NCBI RefSeq assembly: GCF_009933255.1
Contig: NZ_MAEI01000052.1
Span: 62,001 to 126,000 of the forward strand
Reading direction: 5' to 3'
Length of the DNA stretch: 64,000 nucleotides
Source: Enterococcus diestrammenae
GTDB taxonomy: Bacteria > Bacillota > Bacilli > Lactobacillales > Enterococcaceae
Of the stretch, positions 36,198 through 46,401 are shown in pieces (the first letter of the stretch is position 1; each line of letters begins with the position of its first letter). The position numbers were made by a program, and so were the translations under genes. Below the pieces are notes generated by a model. It was not told the DNA's origin, ran no database searches, and saw only the letters and a list, made by a program, of their open reading frames with translations.

Positions 36198-37277
36198 TTA
36201 ACCTTTGACGATGGTATCCACAGTAGCTTTATCCAAGCCTTTCAAAGTTTGGATCAACATTTCCCGCGCCGCATCGAAATCAGCGATACTAAACATTGTT
36301 TGATGGGTGTGGATGTAGCGTCCGCATACGCCGATGACGGTACTTGGAATTCCTTCATTGGAAGTGTGAGCGGCACCAGCATCCGTACCACCTTTGGAAA
36401 CAAAGTATTGGTAAGGAATATGATTGGTTTCTGCCGTATCCAACAGGTATTCTCGCAAACGCGGCAACATGATCAAACCAGGATCATAAATACGCATCAA
36501 GGTCCCTTCGCCTAAATGACCAAATGTCCCAGTTGTAGTGGTTTGGTCGTCTGCCGCTGAGCAGTCCACTGCAAAGAACAGATCCGGTTTGAATTTCGTA
36601 GTCGAGACTTTTGAGCCGCGCAAACCGACTTCTTCTTGAACATTGGCCCCTGCAATCAAGGTATGGCCTAGTTTTTCTTCTTTCAAAGCTTCCAAGGCCT
36701 CCAGGACTACCGTACAGCCATAGCGATTATCCCAAGCTTTTGAGATGATATTTTTGCCATTTGCAGTTTTAATGGTTTCCACTGCCGGGACGATGGTATC
36801 CCCTGGACGGACGCCAAACTCCAGAGCTTCTTCTTTGGACTCAAAACCAGCATCAAATAAGATACTATCCACGGTGACATTGGCTTGTCCCCCGCCAGTG
36901 CCCCGTAACAAATGTGGTGGCACCGATGCAGAGATCACTGGGTAGTTTTTGCCAGTAGCGGCGATTAAGGTAAACCGTTGTGCAGAAACCACGTAAGGAT
37001 TCCAGCCTCCCAATGGCACGACTTTGAACAAACCTCGCGGCGTAATATCAGTCAACATAAAGCCTACTTCATCCATATGAGCCGCCACCATGATTCGTGG
37101 TGCATCGGCAGCTTCATGATGACGAATTCCAAAAATCCCGCCTAAGCCATCTTGTTGGATTTCATCCACAAGGGGGGTCATTTCTTTGCGCATATATTCG
37201 CGGATGGGGCCTTCAAAGCCAGAAGTTGCCTGCATTTCGGTTAACGTCTTGATTCGTTGATACGTTCTTTCTTCCAT
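36198..37277 (-). CDS. pepA: M42-family glutamyl aminopeptidase
   Basis: Zinc/cobalt aminopeptidase of the tetrahedral M42 type, removing N-terminal Glu/Asp from peptides. Metal and catalytic motifs are AHMDEVGFM, WDNRYG, VQEEVGLRG and the late HTHQT segment. The 359-residue length fits. The ATG at 37277 has AAGGAA about 9 bases upstream; an upstream in-frame ATG at 37337 has a poorer site and adds a non-conserved tail. Diverges from the small membrane protein gene at 37498. Confidence 0.92.
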   Translation of the reverse strand: MEERTYQRIKTLTEMQATSGFEGPIREYMRKEMTPLVDEIQQDGLGGIFGIRHHEAADAPRIMVAAHMDEVGFMLTDITPRGLFKVVPLGGWNPYVVSAQRFTLIAATGKNYPVISASVPPHLLRGTGGGQANVTVDSILFDAGFESKEEALEFGVRPGDTIVPAVETIKTANGKNIISKAWDNRYGCTVVLEALEALKEEKLGHTLIAGANVQEEVGLRGSKVSTTKFKPDLFFAVDCSAADDQTTTTGTFGHLGEGTLMRIYDPGLIMLPRLREYLLDTAETNHIPYQYFVSKGGTDAGAAHTSNEGIPSTVIGVCGRYIHTHQTMFSIADFDAAREMLIQTLKGLDKATVDTIVKG

Positions 37278-37497
37278 GGAAAACGATTCCTTCTTTCTGA
37301 TGAAATAGCCGGAGCTTTTCGAATTTACGTGTTTCATTATACCTCAAACCCACCCTAAATGAGTATGTAAGATGTCATCTTTTGTCGATTATATGGTAAA
37401 ATTGTACTAGTCATAAATCGTTCTGTATTTAGTTAGTATCTGGCAGCTCTTAAAATGACGAAAGCATCATTGGACCGAGAAAAAGGAGGAAGTCACT

Positions 37498-37839
37498 GTG
37501 GAAAATGAAAATCAACTAAGCTTGTTCAAAGGCGGACTAGTACTGGGTCTGGGGGTCGGGCTAGTTGGCGGTGTCGCTTCTACCTTATGGGTTAAAAAGC
37601 GTCAACGCTTGAGTGCCGACGCTGTCCTCAATACCGTCAAAGGTGCCTTTTTAAAGGAAGGCCCCATCGAAGGTTCCTGGATTAACTTTGAAAAACAACC
37701 CTTACGAAAATTTGCCGTCCATTCAGAAGGTTACACCGGCGGCATCACTCGCTTGGAAGATGGCAAGCTCGTGAGCTACGAATTTTTAGCCGACGCCAAG
37801 ACCGGCACTGTTTTGGATATTCAACGTTTGAAAGAATAA
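37498..37839 (+). CDS. Small membrane-anchored PepSY-like protein
   Basis: 113 residues: one glycine-rich transmembrane helix (about residues 10-30), then a domain ending TGGITRLEDGKLVSYEFLADAKTGTVLDIQRL, which has the PepSY look. Starts with GTG, with GGAGG 8 bases upstream. PepSY domains often modulate proteases, so its position divergent from a peptidase gene is suggestive but not proof. Confidence 0.72.
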   Translation: MENENQLSLFKGGLVLGLGVGLVGGVASTLWVKKRQRLSADAVLNTVKGAFLKEGPIEGSWINFEKQPLRKFAVHSEGYTGGITRLEDGKLVSYEFLADAKTGTVLDIQRLKE

Positions 37840-37853
37840 TACTCAATTAGATT

Positions 37854-37884
37854 GGATCAGCTACGGATGTGGCTGATTTTTTTC
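37854..37884 (+). terminator. Terminator after the PepSY-like gene
   Basis: ATCAGC/GCTGAT stem around TACGGATGTG, followed by seven Ts. Confidence 0.75.
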
Positions 37885-37937
37885 ATCTAAAGGATTTACT
37901 TTTCCGAAAGTCTCTTCTAACTAAGTACGTAAGCACG

Positions 37938-37977
37938 CAAAAACGCCCCTCAGAAATGATTTCCGAGAGGCGTTTTC
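37938..37977 (-). terminator. Terminator of pepV
   Basis: AAAACGCCCCT pairs with GAGGCGTTTT, T-run on the minus strand. Confidence 0.8.
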
Positions 37978-37985
37978 TATTAGCT

Positions 37986-39398
37986 TTATTTTGCCAAACG
38001 ATAAATCGCATCGGCATAGATGACTGCAGATCTGTACAAGTCATCCAAACTCATAAATTCATTGGCTTGGTGCATCGTGTCCGTGTAGCCTGGGAACATT
38101 GCCCCATAAGCCACGCCGCGTTCTAACAAACGACCAAATGTCCCGCCACCGATTACTTGTTCGTAGCCTTTTTCGCCTGTGTGTTCTTCGTAAACAGCTA
38201 GCAAGTTAGCCACCAATGGATCATCCATCGGTACGTAGTGAGGAGCGGCATCCCGTTCTTCCCGATCAACAGTAGCACCAGTGTCCGCAACAGTCGCGGC
38301 GATGTCTTTCACCATACCGTCAGCAGTCACACCAGTTGGGTAACGGAAGTTCAAGGTGATGAAATTGTCGTCCAAATCAGCGCCGAATTTCAATAACCCA
38401 GCATTCATCGTCAATTTACCCATACGTGGATCTTCGTGAGCCACGCCGAGTTTTTCACCGTAATGATCCAAGTGTACGTAAGTCGCTGCACTATCCAAGA
38501 AGCCTTTTGCTCCGCCACCAAATGGGTATTGGTTTAAGAAAGCTGCCAAGTAAGTTCCGGCATTGACACCGGCGAAGGGACTTGCTCCGTGTGCACTCTT
38601 ACCAATCAAGTTGATTTTAACTAGATCGCCTTCTCCGACTAATTCACCAGTCAAATTGTTAGCTGCAAGATAATCTGTATAAGCAGCTGATAAGTCCTCC
38701 ACGCTGATATCCCCAGCGAGACGAATCACTGCATCGGCACTGCCAGGAACCATGTTCACACGCAAACCGGAGTCAAAGCTTACCAATTCAAAATCGCCAG
38801 CATTGGTTGCTTCAAAATGCAAGCGCAGGGTCACATTGCCTTTTTCCCCATTGATAATTGGGAATTCAGCATCTGGTGAAAAACCAAAGTCAGGTTTTTC
38901 TTCATGTTGGAAGTAATAATCCATATCTCCCCAACCAGATTCTTCATCGGTACCCACAACGATACGGATTCTTTTTGAAAGAGGCAAGCCCAATTCTTTG
39001 ATAATTTTCAAGCCATAGTAAGCAGCGATACTTGGGCCTTTGTCATCAGAGGAGCCACGAGCATAAATCTTGTTGTCTTTAATCACTGGTTCATAAGGAT
39101 CGGTATCCCAGCCGTCGCCAGCAGGTACGACGTCCATATGGCAGAAGAGACCAAGAGTTTCATCCCCTTCACCGTATTCGATATGACCGGCATAATTGTC
39201 GACGTTTTTAGTGATAAAACCGTCCCGTTCGCCGTAGCCCAACATGTGGATCAACGCATTTTTTGGTCCTGGGCCAAATGGTGCATCAGGAGTCGCTTTG
39301 TCGTCTTCCCGATCACTGCGAACTTTCAATAACTCAACTAAGTCCTTCAGCATGTCATCTTTGCGTGCTTCTACTTCTTTTTTCCAATCAATGGTCAT
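37986..39398 (-). CDS. pepV: Dipeptidase PepV (M20 family)
   Basis: Zinc dipeptidase, 470 residues. GLFCHMDVVPAGDGWD holds the first metal His/Asp, RGSSDDKGPS the bridging Asp and TDEESGWGDMDYY the catalytic Glu pair. GGGTFGR lies near the C-terminus, as in lactic acid bacteria PepV. The ATG at 39398 follows GGAGGG by 6 bases. Divergent from the NAD(P)HX dehydratase gene. Confidence 0.95.
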   Translation of the reverse strand: MTIDWKKEVEARKDDMLKDLVELLKVRSDREDDKATPDAPFGPGPKNALIHMLGYGERDGFITKNVDNYAGHIEYGEGDETLGLFCHMDVVPAGDGWDTDPYEPVIKDNKIYARGSSDDKGPSIAAYYGLKIIKELGLPLSKRIRIVVGTDEESGWGDMDYYFQHEEKPDFGFSPDAEFPIINGEKGNVTLRLHFEATNAGDFELVSFDSGLRVNMVPGSADAVIRLAGDISVEDLSAAYTDYLAANNLTGELVGEGDLVKINLIGKSAHGASPFAGVNAGTYLAAFLNQYPFGGGAKGFLDSAATYVHLDHYGEKLGVAHEDPRMGKLTMNAGLLKFGADLDDNFITLNFRYPTGVTADGMVKDIAATVADTGATVDREERDAAPHYVPMDDPLVANLLAVYEEHTGEKGYEQVIGGGTFGRLLERGVAYGAMFPGYTDTMHQANEFMSLDDLYRSAVIYADAIYRLAK

Positions 39399-39552
39399 GA
39401 AATTCCCTCCATTTATGTGTTTTCCCGTTATCAATGATACCACTGTTTTGGCGAAAATGACACCGAACTGAATCATTCCGTCAGCTCTTTTACAAAGTTA
39501 CTGCTTCTCTCCGTGGTATAATAAAAAAAACGTGATCAAGGAGGAAGCTCAG

Positions 39553-40410
39553 GTGGAACAACTAACTGATGCCATCTTACATCAAGTCATTACCCCTCGC
39601 CCCGCTGACAGCCACAAGGGCAATTATGGCCGCTGCGTCCTAATCGGTGGCGCCCGCCAATACGGGGGAGCGATTTTGATGGCGGCTGAGGCCTGTGTCC
39701 AAGCTGGAGCCGGTCTGACGACAGTGGTGACAGCTAAAGAAAACCACGGCCCCCTCCACACCAGACGCCCTGAAGCGATGGCTGTGGACTGGCTAGACTT
39801 TGCCCTAACCGAATCCGTCATCGAAACTGCTGATGTTCTTTTGATTGGGCCTGGTTTAGGCGATTCGGAAAGAGTCCGGAAGCTTTTGGCCTTCGTTTTG
39901 CAAAAACGTCAACCTGACCAATGGCTAGTAATCGATGGTTCCGCCATCACCATCTTAGCGGAAGCCGCCGGGGGAAATTTGATAAAACTCCGCCAGCTGT
40001 TAGGCTTTCCTGAAACGGTGGTTTTCACTCCCCATCAGATGGAATGGCAGCGTCTCAGCGGCATCCCCATCACCCAGCAAACAAGTCGAGCCACCAAGGC
40101 CTTCACTAAAGAGTTGGGGGCTACCGTGATTGCCAAAAGTCATCGGACCACGATTTTTGCGGCAGATGGTTTTTGTGCCCGCAATCCTCATGGTACGCCA
40201 GCGATGGCAACAGGTGGCACCGGGGATACGTTGGCTGGCATCATCACCGCTTTTCTAGCCCAGTTTCCCCAAAACGGTAAAACCATTGCCGCGGCCGTCT
40301 ATCTCCATAGTTTGATTGCTGACGATCTAGCAGAGAGCCGTTACGTGGTGCTACCTACTGAAATTAGTGGGGCATTGCCACTTTGGATGAAGCATTTTGA
40401 ATACGACTAA
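39553..40410 (+). CDS. nnrD: ADP-dependent NAD(P)HX dehydratase
   Basis: Repairs hydrated NAD(P)H. A ribokinase-like domain shows GNYGRCVLIGGARQYGGAILMAAEA, LIGPGLG and the anion-hole motif ATGGTGDTLAGI. It lacks the N-terminal epimerase domain of full YjeF/Nnr proteins. GTG at 39553 is chosen because AAGGAGG lies 8 bases upstream. A GNAT gene follows 24 bases downstream, so they likely form an operon. Confidence 0.9.
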   Translation: MEQLTDAILHQVITPRPADSHKGNYGRCVLIGGARQYGGAILMAAEACVQAGAGLTTVVTAKENHGPLHTRRPEAMAVDWLDFALTESVIETADVLLIGPGLGDSERVRKLLAFVLQKRQPDQWLVIDGSAITILAEAAGGNLIKLRQLLGFPETVVFTPHQMEWQRLSGIPITQQTSRATKAFTKELGATVIAKSHRTTIFAADGFCARNPHGTPAMATGGTGDTLAGIITAFLAQFPQNGKTIAAAVYLHSLIADDLAESRYVVLPTEISGALPLWMKHFEYD

Positions 40411-40434
40411 CGATTAACTTAGGAGGTTATCCTT

Positions 40435-40959
40435 TTGACAAACGTAAACATCCGCCCTTGTGACATAACGGATCTGAAAATTTTAAAAAAAGTTGGCATT
40501 GAGACGTTTACAGCGACCTTTGCCGCTCAAAATACACCAGAAAATATGCAAGCTTATTTGAGCCAAGCCTACACAGATGAAAAATTGACACATGAGATCA
40601 CCACGCCAGGAAGTACTTTTTATTTGCTGATAGAGTCAGAGACGGCGGAAATTGCCGGCTATCTGAAACTCAATGTCGCGGCGGCTCAAACAGAAACGAT
40701 TGCAAATAACAGCCTTGAAATCGAACGTATCTACTTGCGCCAAGCTTTTCAAAAACAAGGCTTGGGACGGAAAATGCTGGAATTTGCCCTGCAACAAGCC
40801 CGCACCTTGGGCAAGTCTGCCGTTTGGCTAGGCGTCTGGGAACACAACGAGAATGCCAAAGCCTTTTACCAAAAACTGGGCTTTCACCAAGTCTCTCAGC
40901 ATTCCTTTCTATTAGGTGCTGACTGCCAGAATGATTTGATTTTACTGAAAGAATTATAA
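40435..40959 (+). CDS. GNAT-family N-acetyltransferase
   Basis: 174 residues with the acetyl-CoA loop in IERIYLRQAFQKQGLGRKMLEFAL and a late WLGVWEHNENAKAFYQKLGF segment typical of protein or small-molecule acetyltransferases. TTG start with GGAGG 8 bases upstream. Second gene after nnrD. Substrate unknown. Confidence 0.88.
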   Translation: MTNVNIRPCDITDLKILKKVGIETFTATFAAQNTPENMQAYLSQAYTDEKLTHEITTPGSTFYLLIESETAEIAGYLKLNVAAAQTETIANNSLEIERIYLRQAFQKQGLGRKMLEFALQQARTLGKSAVWLGVWEHNENAKAFYQKLGFHQVSQHSFLLGADCQNDLILLKEL

Positions 40960-41072
40960 GTACGGTATTTTATCGACAATCGATTGATTCGCTTTACTAC
41001 TTCATCTCGCTGGTTAAAAAGCAGAACAAACCGGCCGGGAAAAAGGCAAACAGATTTTTCCTTTGACTTTTT

Positions 41073-41210
41073 CCGGTCTAGCTACCGTCAACCCAGTTCC
41101 TAGGTCGCTCATTTTCACCTTTTTCGGGCATCAAAATATCGGCATGATAAGCCACTTAATTACTGAACCATCAAGCTTTTTGGAGCTTAATTTTTATAAG
41201 TTCTTTATCA
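41073..41210 (+). repeat. Dispersed intergenic repeat, copy B
   Basis: 138 bases sharing CCGGTCTAGCTACC, CCTAGGTCGCT, GGGCATCAAAAT, GCCACTTAATTA, a GGAGCTTAATTTTTATAAG block and TTCTTTATCA with copy C. The end abuts the T-run of the acyltransferase terminator, as copy A does at yjeM. It lies between the converging GNAT and acyltransferase genes. Confidence 0.75.
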
Positions 41211-41211
41211 T

Positions 41212-41257
41212 AAAAAACGCGACTGACAGCCACAAGAGGCCTTCAGTCGCGTTTTCG
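41212..41257 (-). terminator. Terminator of the acyltransferase gene
   Basis: AACGCGACTGA pairs with TCAGTCGCGTT, T-run on the minus strand adjoining copy B. Confidence 0.85.
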
Positions 41258-41267
41258 TTAGCATCTC

Positions 41268-43184
41268 CTATTTATTCAGCGCTTCACTGATCAATTTCAC
41301 GTAGGCAATCAAGCCCTTAGGTGTCACGTGAATCCCATCCTCATAGAACCAATCTGCACTCCCATTGGATGCATAGGTGTGCCAATCAATGATGGTCAAG
41401 TTGCCGTATTTTTGAGCCATTTCATTCAAGTGATCATTGACGACATTTTGTAGCCGCAAAGATGGGGCATGGACATTGACCCAATACACTTGGCGGTTTC
41501 CGAAGAGTTTGATAAAGCTGTCAAACTGCGCATCGCTAAAGTCGCCGTTGGTCCCTAAACCGATTAAGACCGGATCGTACAACAGGTCTTGTTTTGCCAA
41601 AGATTCAATCAGATCCGAGCTATTCCAGATTTGGCGACTGATATCTGCATCTACGACAGCATTGGGAAAGACATCTTTCAAGCCCTGTGCGGCCCCTAAC
41701 ATGACAGAATCCCCAAAGGCTGTAAACTGGAGCTTCTCGGCACTTTTGACTTCATCGAGGCTCAAGTCATAGTTTGTGGCGACTTGTTTCAGCTGCGCTT
41801 CAGACTTGGCTGCTGCTTCCTTATCACTGGAATCGGTCGTCTCTTCCGAAGTAGCGGTGGAATCTGTCGTCTTGCTGGCTTCTTCTTTGGCTTTTTTCTT
41901 AGAAGCCTCCGCGATTTCACGATTTTTCAAGATTTGCTCTTGCATCCGCTGCTGTTCGGCTGTGACATGGTTGGTAGGCGCGATGACAAAGCCCACCACC
42001 GAAACCAGTACCAGCACTAAGCCGGGAAGCAAAAAGGGTTTTTGCTTAGATAAAATCGGTGGGGTAAACCAACCTTTGACAGTTTGCCAAGTTTTAGAAT
42101 AGTCGAAGTTTTTCATGCGCTTATCCACTAACTGATAGGATAGCTCTGCACAAATCATGATCAGCAAAAGCTCAATTACCGTATGCAGCCACAGATTGTT
42201 GGAAATATTTTTAACCTTGGATTCATAAAAAATCATCACCGGATATTGGTAAAGGTAAATCCCATAACTCCGCTTACCGATATAAGCAAACACGGGATTA
42301 GTCAGCCATTTGTCAAGGCTTGCCCCTGGGTGAACGACCACCATGATTAAAAGGACCGCCACGATTGAGAGTAAAAACATCCCGCCCCAGTAGATAAAGG
42401 TGTAGTTGGCGTCCAATTTAAAGAAAGCCAGAATCAGAATACCTAAGCTGGCCAGCCCCACCCCATTAAGGATACGCTTGGCTTGTTGGGGAATTTTTGC
42501 CCGTAGCCGGTTTGAAGGCCAAATGAAGGCCGCTGCACTCCCGAGCCAAATGGAAAAAATCCGCGTATCGGTACCGTAATAGACCCTTGTCGGATCAGCC
42601 CCCGGAACGTATTGGACTGCCATCCAGATCGCCGATGCCAAAGCGGCTACAAAGACGATCAGAAAGATAGGCCGGCGTTTTTTCACCAGTAGCATCAATA
42701 AAATAAAGAGCAATGGCCAAATCAAGTAGTTTTGGGCCTCCACCGATAAGTACCAAACATGGGTAAAAGGTGAGGGATTACTGTAACGTTCAAAATAACT
42801 CAAGCCCTGATTGATTTGCCACCAGTTGTTAAAATAACCCAAAGTCGAGATGACCACACCTTTTAAATTGTTTAGCAAATTTCGCTGGAACAAGGTGATA
42901 TAAGTAATGGTGGTCAAAAAGAAAAATACTAGTGGGGGATACAATCGTTTCAAGCGCCGTAGATAAAATTGCTTTAAAGAAATGCGGCCTTCTTGTTCCC
43001 ACTCTTGCCGTAAATGATCGGTAATCAAATAGCCTGAGATGGCAAAAAATAACGGCACGCCGAGGTAACCCCCCCGCATTTTATCTGGCATCAAATGATA
43101 TAAGATGACGCCCACCACCGCCAGCGTCCGCACGCCGTCGAGACCGGTGATGTAGCGACTTTTTTTCAGTCGTTTTGCTTCCAT
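41268..43184 (-). CDS. OatA-like membrane O-acetyltransferase with SGNH domain
   Basis: 638 residues. The first ~370 form an Acyl_transf_3 domain (ITGLDGVRTLAVVGVILYHL, LGVPLFFAISGYLITDHLRQEW) with about ten helices. After a Lys/Glu/Ser-rich linker comes an SGNH hydrolase domain with AFGDSVMLGAAQG (nucleophile Ser) and EDGIHVTPKG (Asp/His). This is the peptidoglycan O-acetylation architecture giving lysozyme resistance. Start ATG at 43184; a TTG 12 bases upstream is less likely. Follows yitT by 50 bases. A second OatA-like gene lies at 54081. Confidence 0.88.
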   Translation of the reverse strand: MEAKRLKKSRYITGLDGVRTLAVVGVILYHLMPDKMRGGYLGVPLFFAISGYLITDHLRQEWEQEGRISLKQFYLRRLKRLYPPLVFFFLTTITYITLFQRNLLNNLKGVVISTLGYFNNWWQINQGLSYFERYSNPSPFTHVWYLSVEAQNYLIWPLLFILLMLLVKKRRPIFLIVFVAALASAIWMAVQYVPGADPTRVYYGTDTRIFSIWLGSAAAFIWPSNRLRAKIPQQAKRILNGVGLASLGILILAFFKLDANYTFIYWGGMFLLSIVAVLLIMVVVHPGASLDKWLTNPVFAYIGKRSYGIYLYQYPVMIFYESKVKNISNNLWLHTVIELLLIMICAELSYQLVDKRMKNFDYSKTWQTVKGWFTPPILSKQKPFLLPGLVLVLVSVVGFVIAPTNHVTAEQQRMQEQILKNREIAEASKKKAKEEASKTTDSTATSEETTDSSDKEAAAKSEAQLKQVATNYDLSLDEVKSAEKLQFTAFGDSVMLGAAQGLKDVFPNAVVDADISRQIWNSSDLIESLAKQDLLYDPVLIGLGTNGDFSDAQFDSFIKLFGNRQVYWVNVHAPSLRLQNVVNDHLNEMAQKYGNLTIIDWHTYASNGSADWFYEDGIHVTPKGLIAYVKLISEALNK

Positions 43185-43234
43185 AATCAATTCCAACTTT
43201 TCTATATAAAATTAGGGGTAACCAAGCACCAAGA

Positions 43235-44110
43235 TCAAAAATCTTCTTCGTAAAAACGGCCCAAAATCTGGACATTATCCGCGATACTGACAAAAGCGTG
43301 AGGATCAGCTGACTTCATCGCCTCCCGCAACATCGGCAATTCAAAACGGGTGACCACTGTCAACAGCACCGTTTGCTTGTCATGTTTGTAGGCTCCTTCT
43401 GCTTCGTTGATAATCGTAATCCCCCGCCGCAATTTTTTTTGGATATTGTGAATTACTTTTTCCGGGTGGCGCGTGATAATGATGACTTGCATCTTCTTTT
43501 GTTTCGTATAGACGGCATCGGTGACTTTGCCAGAGACAAAAATCGCGATAGCACTATACAAAGCATATTTCCAACCAAATAAAAGACCCGCCGCAATCAT
43601 AATCAGCAAATTAAAAGTAATCGAAATCGAGCCAATCGTTTTGCCAGTTTTTTTGCGAATGGCAATACTGACAAAATCCAGTCCACCGGAGGATAACCCA
43701 CTTTTCAATGTGTACCCAACCCCAGCACCCATGATGGCTCCACCAAAAATGGCGCAGATAATCGGGTCCGTGGTCAAAGTCTCTTCCGGCATGATTTGCA
43801 TAAATAATGACGTCAAGACGACTGTAATCCCTGTAAAAATCGTAAACTTGTGGCCGATTTTAAACCAGCCGAGTAAAAATAATGGCAAATTCAATAATAA
43901 TAAGGTCGCAGAGACCGGGACGTGCACCCCAATCAAATCTTCTGACAAGGTGGTCAAAATTTGCGCTACCCCGGTAATCCCCGACGAATAAATCTGACCT
44001 GGCTGATAAAAAAAATTGACACCAATCGAGGCCAAGATGGCGTAGACTACCGAGTAGGAAAATTTCTGGGCATAGTCTGCGTGGGGGAATAATTTGAACA
44101 GTTTATCCAT
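43235..44110 (-). CDS. YitT-family membrane protein
   Basis: 291 residues with about five hydrophobic helices of the DUF161/YitT type (GINFFYQPGQIYSSGITGVAQIL, GAIMGAGVGYTLKSGLSSGGLDFVSIAIRKKTG) and a C-terminal DUF2179 domain (MQVIIITRHPEKVIHNIQKKLRRGITIINEAEGAY). The family is of unknown function. Probably co-transcribed with the acyltransferase downstream. Confidence 0.9.
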   Translation of the reverse strand: MDKLFKLFPHADYAQKFSYSVVYAILASIGVNFFYQPGQIYSSGITGVAQILTTLSEDLIGVHVPVSATLLLLNLPLFLLGWFKIGHKFTIFTGITVVLTSLFMQIMPEETLTTDPIICAIFGGAIMGAGVGYTLKSGLSSGGLDFVSIAIRKKTGKTIGSISITFNLLIMIAAGLLFGWKYALYSAIAIFVSGKVTDAVYTKQKKMQVIIITRHPEKVIHNIQKKLRRGITIINEAEGAYKHDKQTVLLTVVTRFELPMLREAMKSADPHAFVSIADNVQILGRFYEEDF

Positions 44111-44259
44111 GATAATTGAGCATCCTCATTTCACTCTTACTTGCGTCACTAACAAAAGTTTGGCTACATTTAGCAGTTTCCCTTCCCAGACACAGTTCAA
44201 TTATAAGGGGAAAGTGACAAAAACAAAAGGAGAAGCCGAGCGCCTTATAAAAATGATAG

Positions 44260-44400
44260 ATAAACAGCTTTTAGCTTCCGACTATTTTTGTTGTTTTGAT
44301 GAAATGGTAGGCTTTGGCTTCATAGCCTGATGGTAGCTAGACCGGCAAATGCCACTCCGCTAAAGCCATCATTTCTAGCGCAAAAGTCGCGCATCGAGTT
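44260..44400 (-). repeat. Degenerate repeat copy D, opposite orientation
   Basis: GGTAGCTAGACCGG and CAAATGCCA at 44332-44354 are the reverse complement of the start of copies B and C. Upstream GATAAA, TTTAGCTTCC and TTTTGATG blocks recall the rest of the unit. The remaining parts of 44111-44468 show no gene; one 78-codon frame has no ribosome binding site. Confidence 0.5.
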
Positions 44401-44468
44401 TTATCACAGGCAAATTTCATTAAAGCAATTTTCGCGAAATCAACTAATGTGCTTGCGACACTCGCCTC

Positions 44469-44518
44469 AAAAAAAGCCCAACTTCTTGATGCCGTATTTT
44501 GGCACTCAGAAGTTGGAC
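44469..44518 (-). terminator. Terminator of the hisS-aspS operon
   Basis: CCAACTTCT pairs with AGAAGTTGG around a 20-base loop, with a seven-T run on the minus strand. Confidence 0.8.
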
Positions 44519-44569
44519 GATATCAATCATTAATTACATATATATACTTTTTATTTTCAAAAGAAAAGA

Positions 44570-46339
44570 TTATTCTTCTACTTTGGTCACATCAATGCTC
44601 AATTCGAACAATTGTAATGGCGACACGGTACTTGGAGCTTCCGTCATCGGATCCATCGCTTTCCCGTTTTTAGGAAAGGCGATGACTTCACGAATATTGT
44701 CTTCACCAGCCAATAGCATAACGAAGCGATCCAAACCGATAGCGATCCCTCCCAGTGGTGGGAAACCATAATCCAAAGCCTCCAACAAGAAACCAAATTG
44801 CTCTTGCATGGCTTCATCGCTAAAGCCCAAAGTGCGGAACATCTGCTCTTGTAGTTCCCGTGTATGAATACGCAAGGAACCGCCACCTAGTTCATAACCA
44901 TTTAATACGATATCGTAGGCTTCTGCATATACTTTTTCTGGTGCGGTAGCTAACAATTCGACATCTTCGGCTTTTGGCATGGTAAATGGATGATGGGCTG
45001 AGACATAGCGACCTTCTTCTTCGCTATATTCAAACTGTGGCCAGTCGGTGATCCACAGGTAGTTGAATTTACTTTCGTCAATCAAACCTAACTCTTTTCC
45101 AAGCTTAGAACGAACAGCTCCTAATGCGGCGGAGACAACGGCATAGTTGTCTGCTCCAAACATCAGCAAGTCGCCAACTTCAGCATCGGTGGCTGCGATA
45201 ATTGCATCTTGTTTGTCACCAAAGAATTTCGCGATAGGCCCTTTTAAGCCTTCTTCTTCGACTTTCAACCAAGCCAAACCTTTCGCCCCAAATTGACCGA
45301 CATATTTCCCTAAGTTATCCATGTCTTTACGGGAATACTTGCTGGCAGCGCCCTTGGCATTTAGAGCTTTGACGACGCCTCCTTGATCCAAAGCCATTTG
45401 GAAGACCTTAAAGTCCACGTCTTTTACCACATCAGAAATGTCGATTAACTCCATCGCAAAACGCGTGTCAGGTTTGTCAGAACCATAGCGAGCCATGGCA
45501 TCATCATAAGTCATACGTGGGAAAGGCAAGGTAACGTCGATGCCCTTGACCTCTTTCATGACTTTGGCAATCAAGCCTTCTGTAATTTCTTGAATTTCAG
45601 CCATGTCCAAGAAACTCATTTCCATATCGATTTGAGTGAATTCTGGTTGGCGGTCTCCCCGCAAATCTTCATCTCGGAAACAACGGGCCACTTGGTAGTA
45701 ACGGTCAAAGCCAGCTGACATCAACAATTGCTTAAAGATTTGTGGTGATTGCGGTAAAGCATAGAAATGACCAGGGTGTACCCGTGATGGCACCAAGTAA
45801 TCCCGCGCACCTTCTGGAGTGGATTTACCCAAATAAGGCGTTTCGATATCCAAGAAACCCAAGTCATCCAAATAATTACGAACGGCATGGGTGATTTTGT
45901 GACGCATGATCAAGTTTTGGGTCATCTTAGGCCGACGCAAGTCCATCACACGGTTTTTCAAACGGGTTTCATCACTGATCATTTGATCGTCTTCGATTGC
46001 AAATGGTGGTGTCTTGGCCCGGTTCAAAATCGTGATATCAGTAGCCATGATTTCAAAAGCACCGGTAGCCATTTTCGGATTGACTGCTTCAGGCGCCCGG
46101 TGTTCCACGATACCAGTCACTTCAATGACAAATTCGCTACGACATTTGTCGGCAATTTCCCATGCTTCGCGATCTTTTTCAGGATTAAAGACGACTTGCA
46201 CGATTCCTTCCCGGTCTCGCAAATCAATAAAGATTACGCCACCTAAATCCCGGCGCTTTTGTACCCAACCTTTCAAAGTAACGGTTTGATCCACTTGTGC
46301 TTCTGATACTAAACCGCAGTAAATTGTCCGTTTTGCCAT
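44570..46339 (-). CDS. aspS: Aspartyl-tRNA synthetase
   Basis: Class II synthetase, bacterial type. OB domain at residues 1-110 ([32 protein letters not shown]), motif 2 in [25 protein letters not shown], a GAD insertion domain, and motif 3 [16 protein letters not shown]. The ATG at 46339 is favoured from the spacing of GGGGG; earlier in-frame ATGs exist at 46345 and 46354. Second gene of the hisS-aspS operon, which is under T-box control. Confidence 0.97.
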   Translation of the reverse strand: MAKRTIYCGLVSEAQVDQTVTLKGWVQKRRDLGGVIFIDLRDREGIVQVVFNPEKDREAWEIADKCRSEFVIEVTGIVEHRAPEAVNPKMATGAFEIMATDITILNRAKTPPFAIEDDQMISDETRLKNRVMDLRRPKMTQNLIMRHKITHAVRNYLDDLGFLDIETPYLGKSTPEGARDYLVPSRVHPGHFYALPQSPQIFKQLLMSAGFDRYYQVARCFRDEDLRGDRQPEFTQIDMEMSFLDMAEIQEITEGLIAKVMKEVKGIDVTLPFPRMTYDDAMARYGSDKPDTRFAMELIDISDVVKDVDFKVFQMALDQGGVVKALNAKGAASKYSRKDMDNLGKYVGQFGAKGLAWLKVEEEGLKGPIAKFFGDKQDAIIAATDAEVGDLLMFGADNYAVVSAALGAVRSKLGKELGLIDESKFNYLWITDWPQFEYSEEEGRYVSAHHPFTMPKAEDVELLATAPEKVYAEAYDIVLNGYELGGGSLRIHTRELQEQMFRTLGFSDEAMQEQFGFLLEALDYGFPPLGGIAIGLDRFVMLLAGEDNIREVIAFPKNGKAMDPMTEAPSTVSPLQLFELSIDVTKVEE

Positions 46340-46401
46340 GTTCATTTCCCCCATTTGTATTGTAATAAGCTAGTCGTGACTCTAGCAAAGTGCTTATTTT
46401 T

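Noticed and set aside
36060..36515. 151-codon plus-strand frame
   Set aside because: Antisense to pepA across conserved residues and through its terminator; a shadow frame.
44094..44330. 78-codon plus-strand frame between yitT and aspS
   Set aside because: It overlaps the start of yitT, contains degenerate repeat D and lacks a Shine-Dalgarno.
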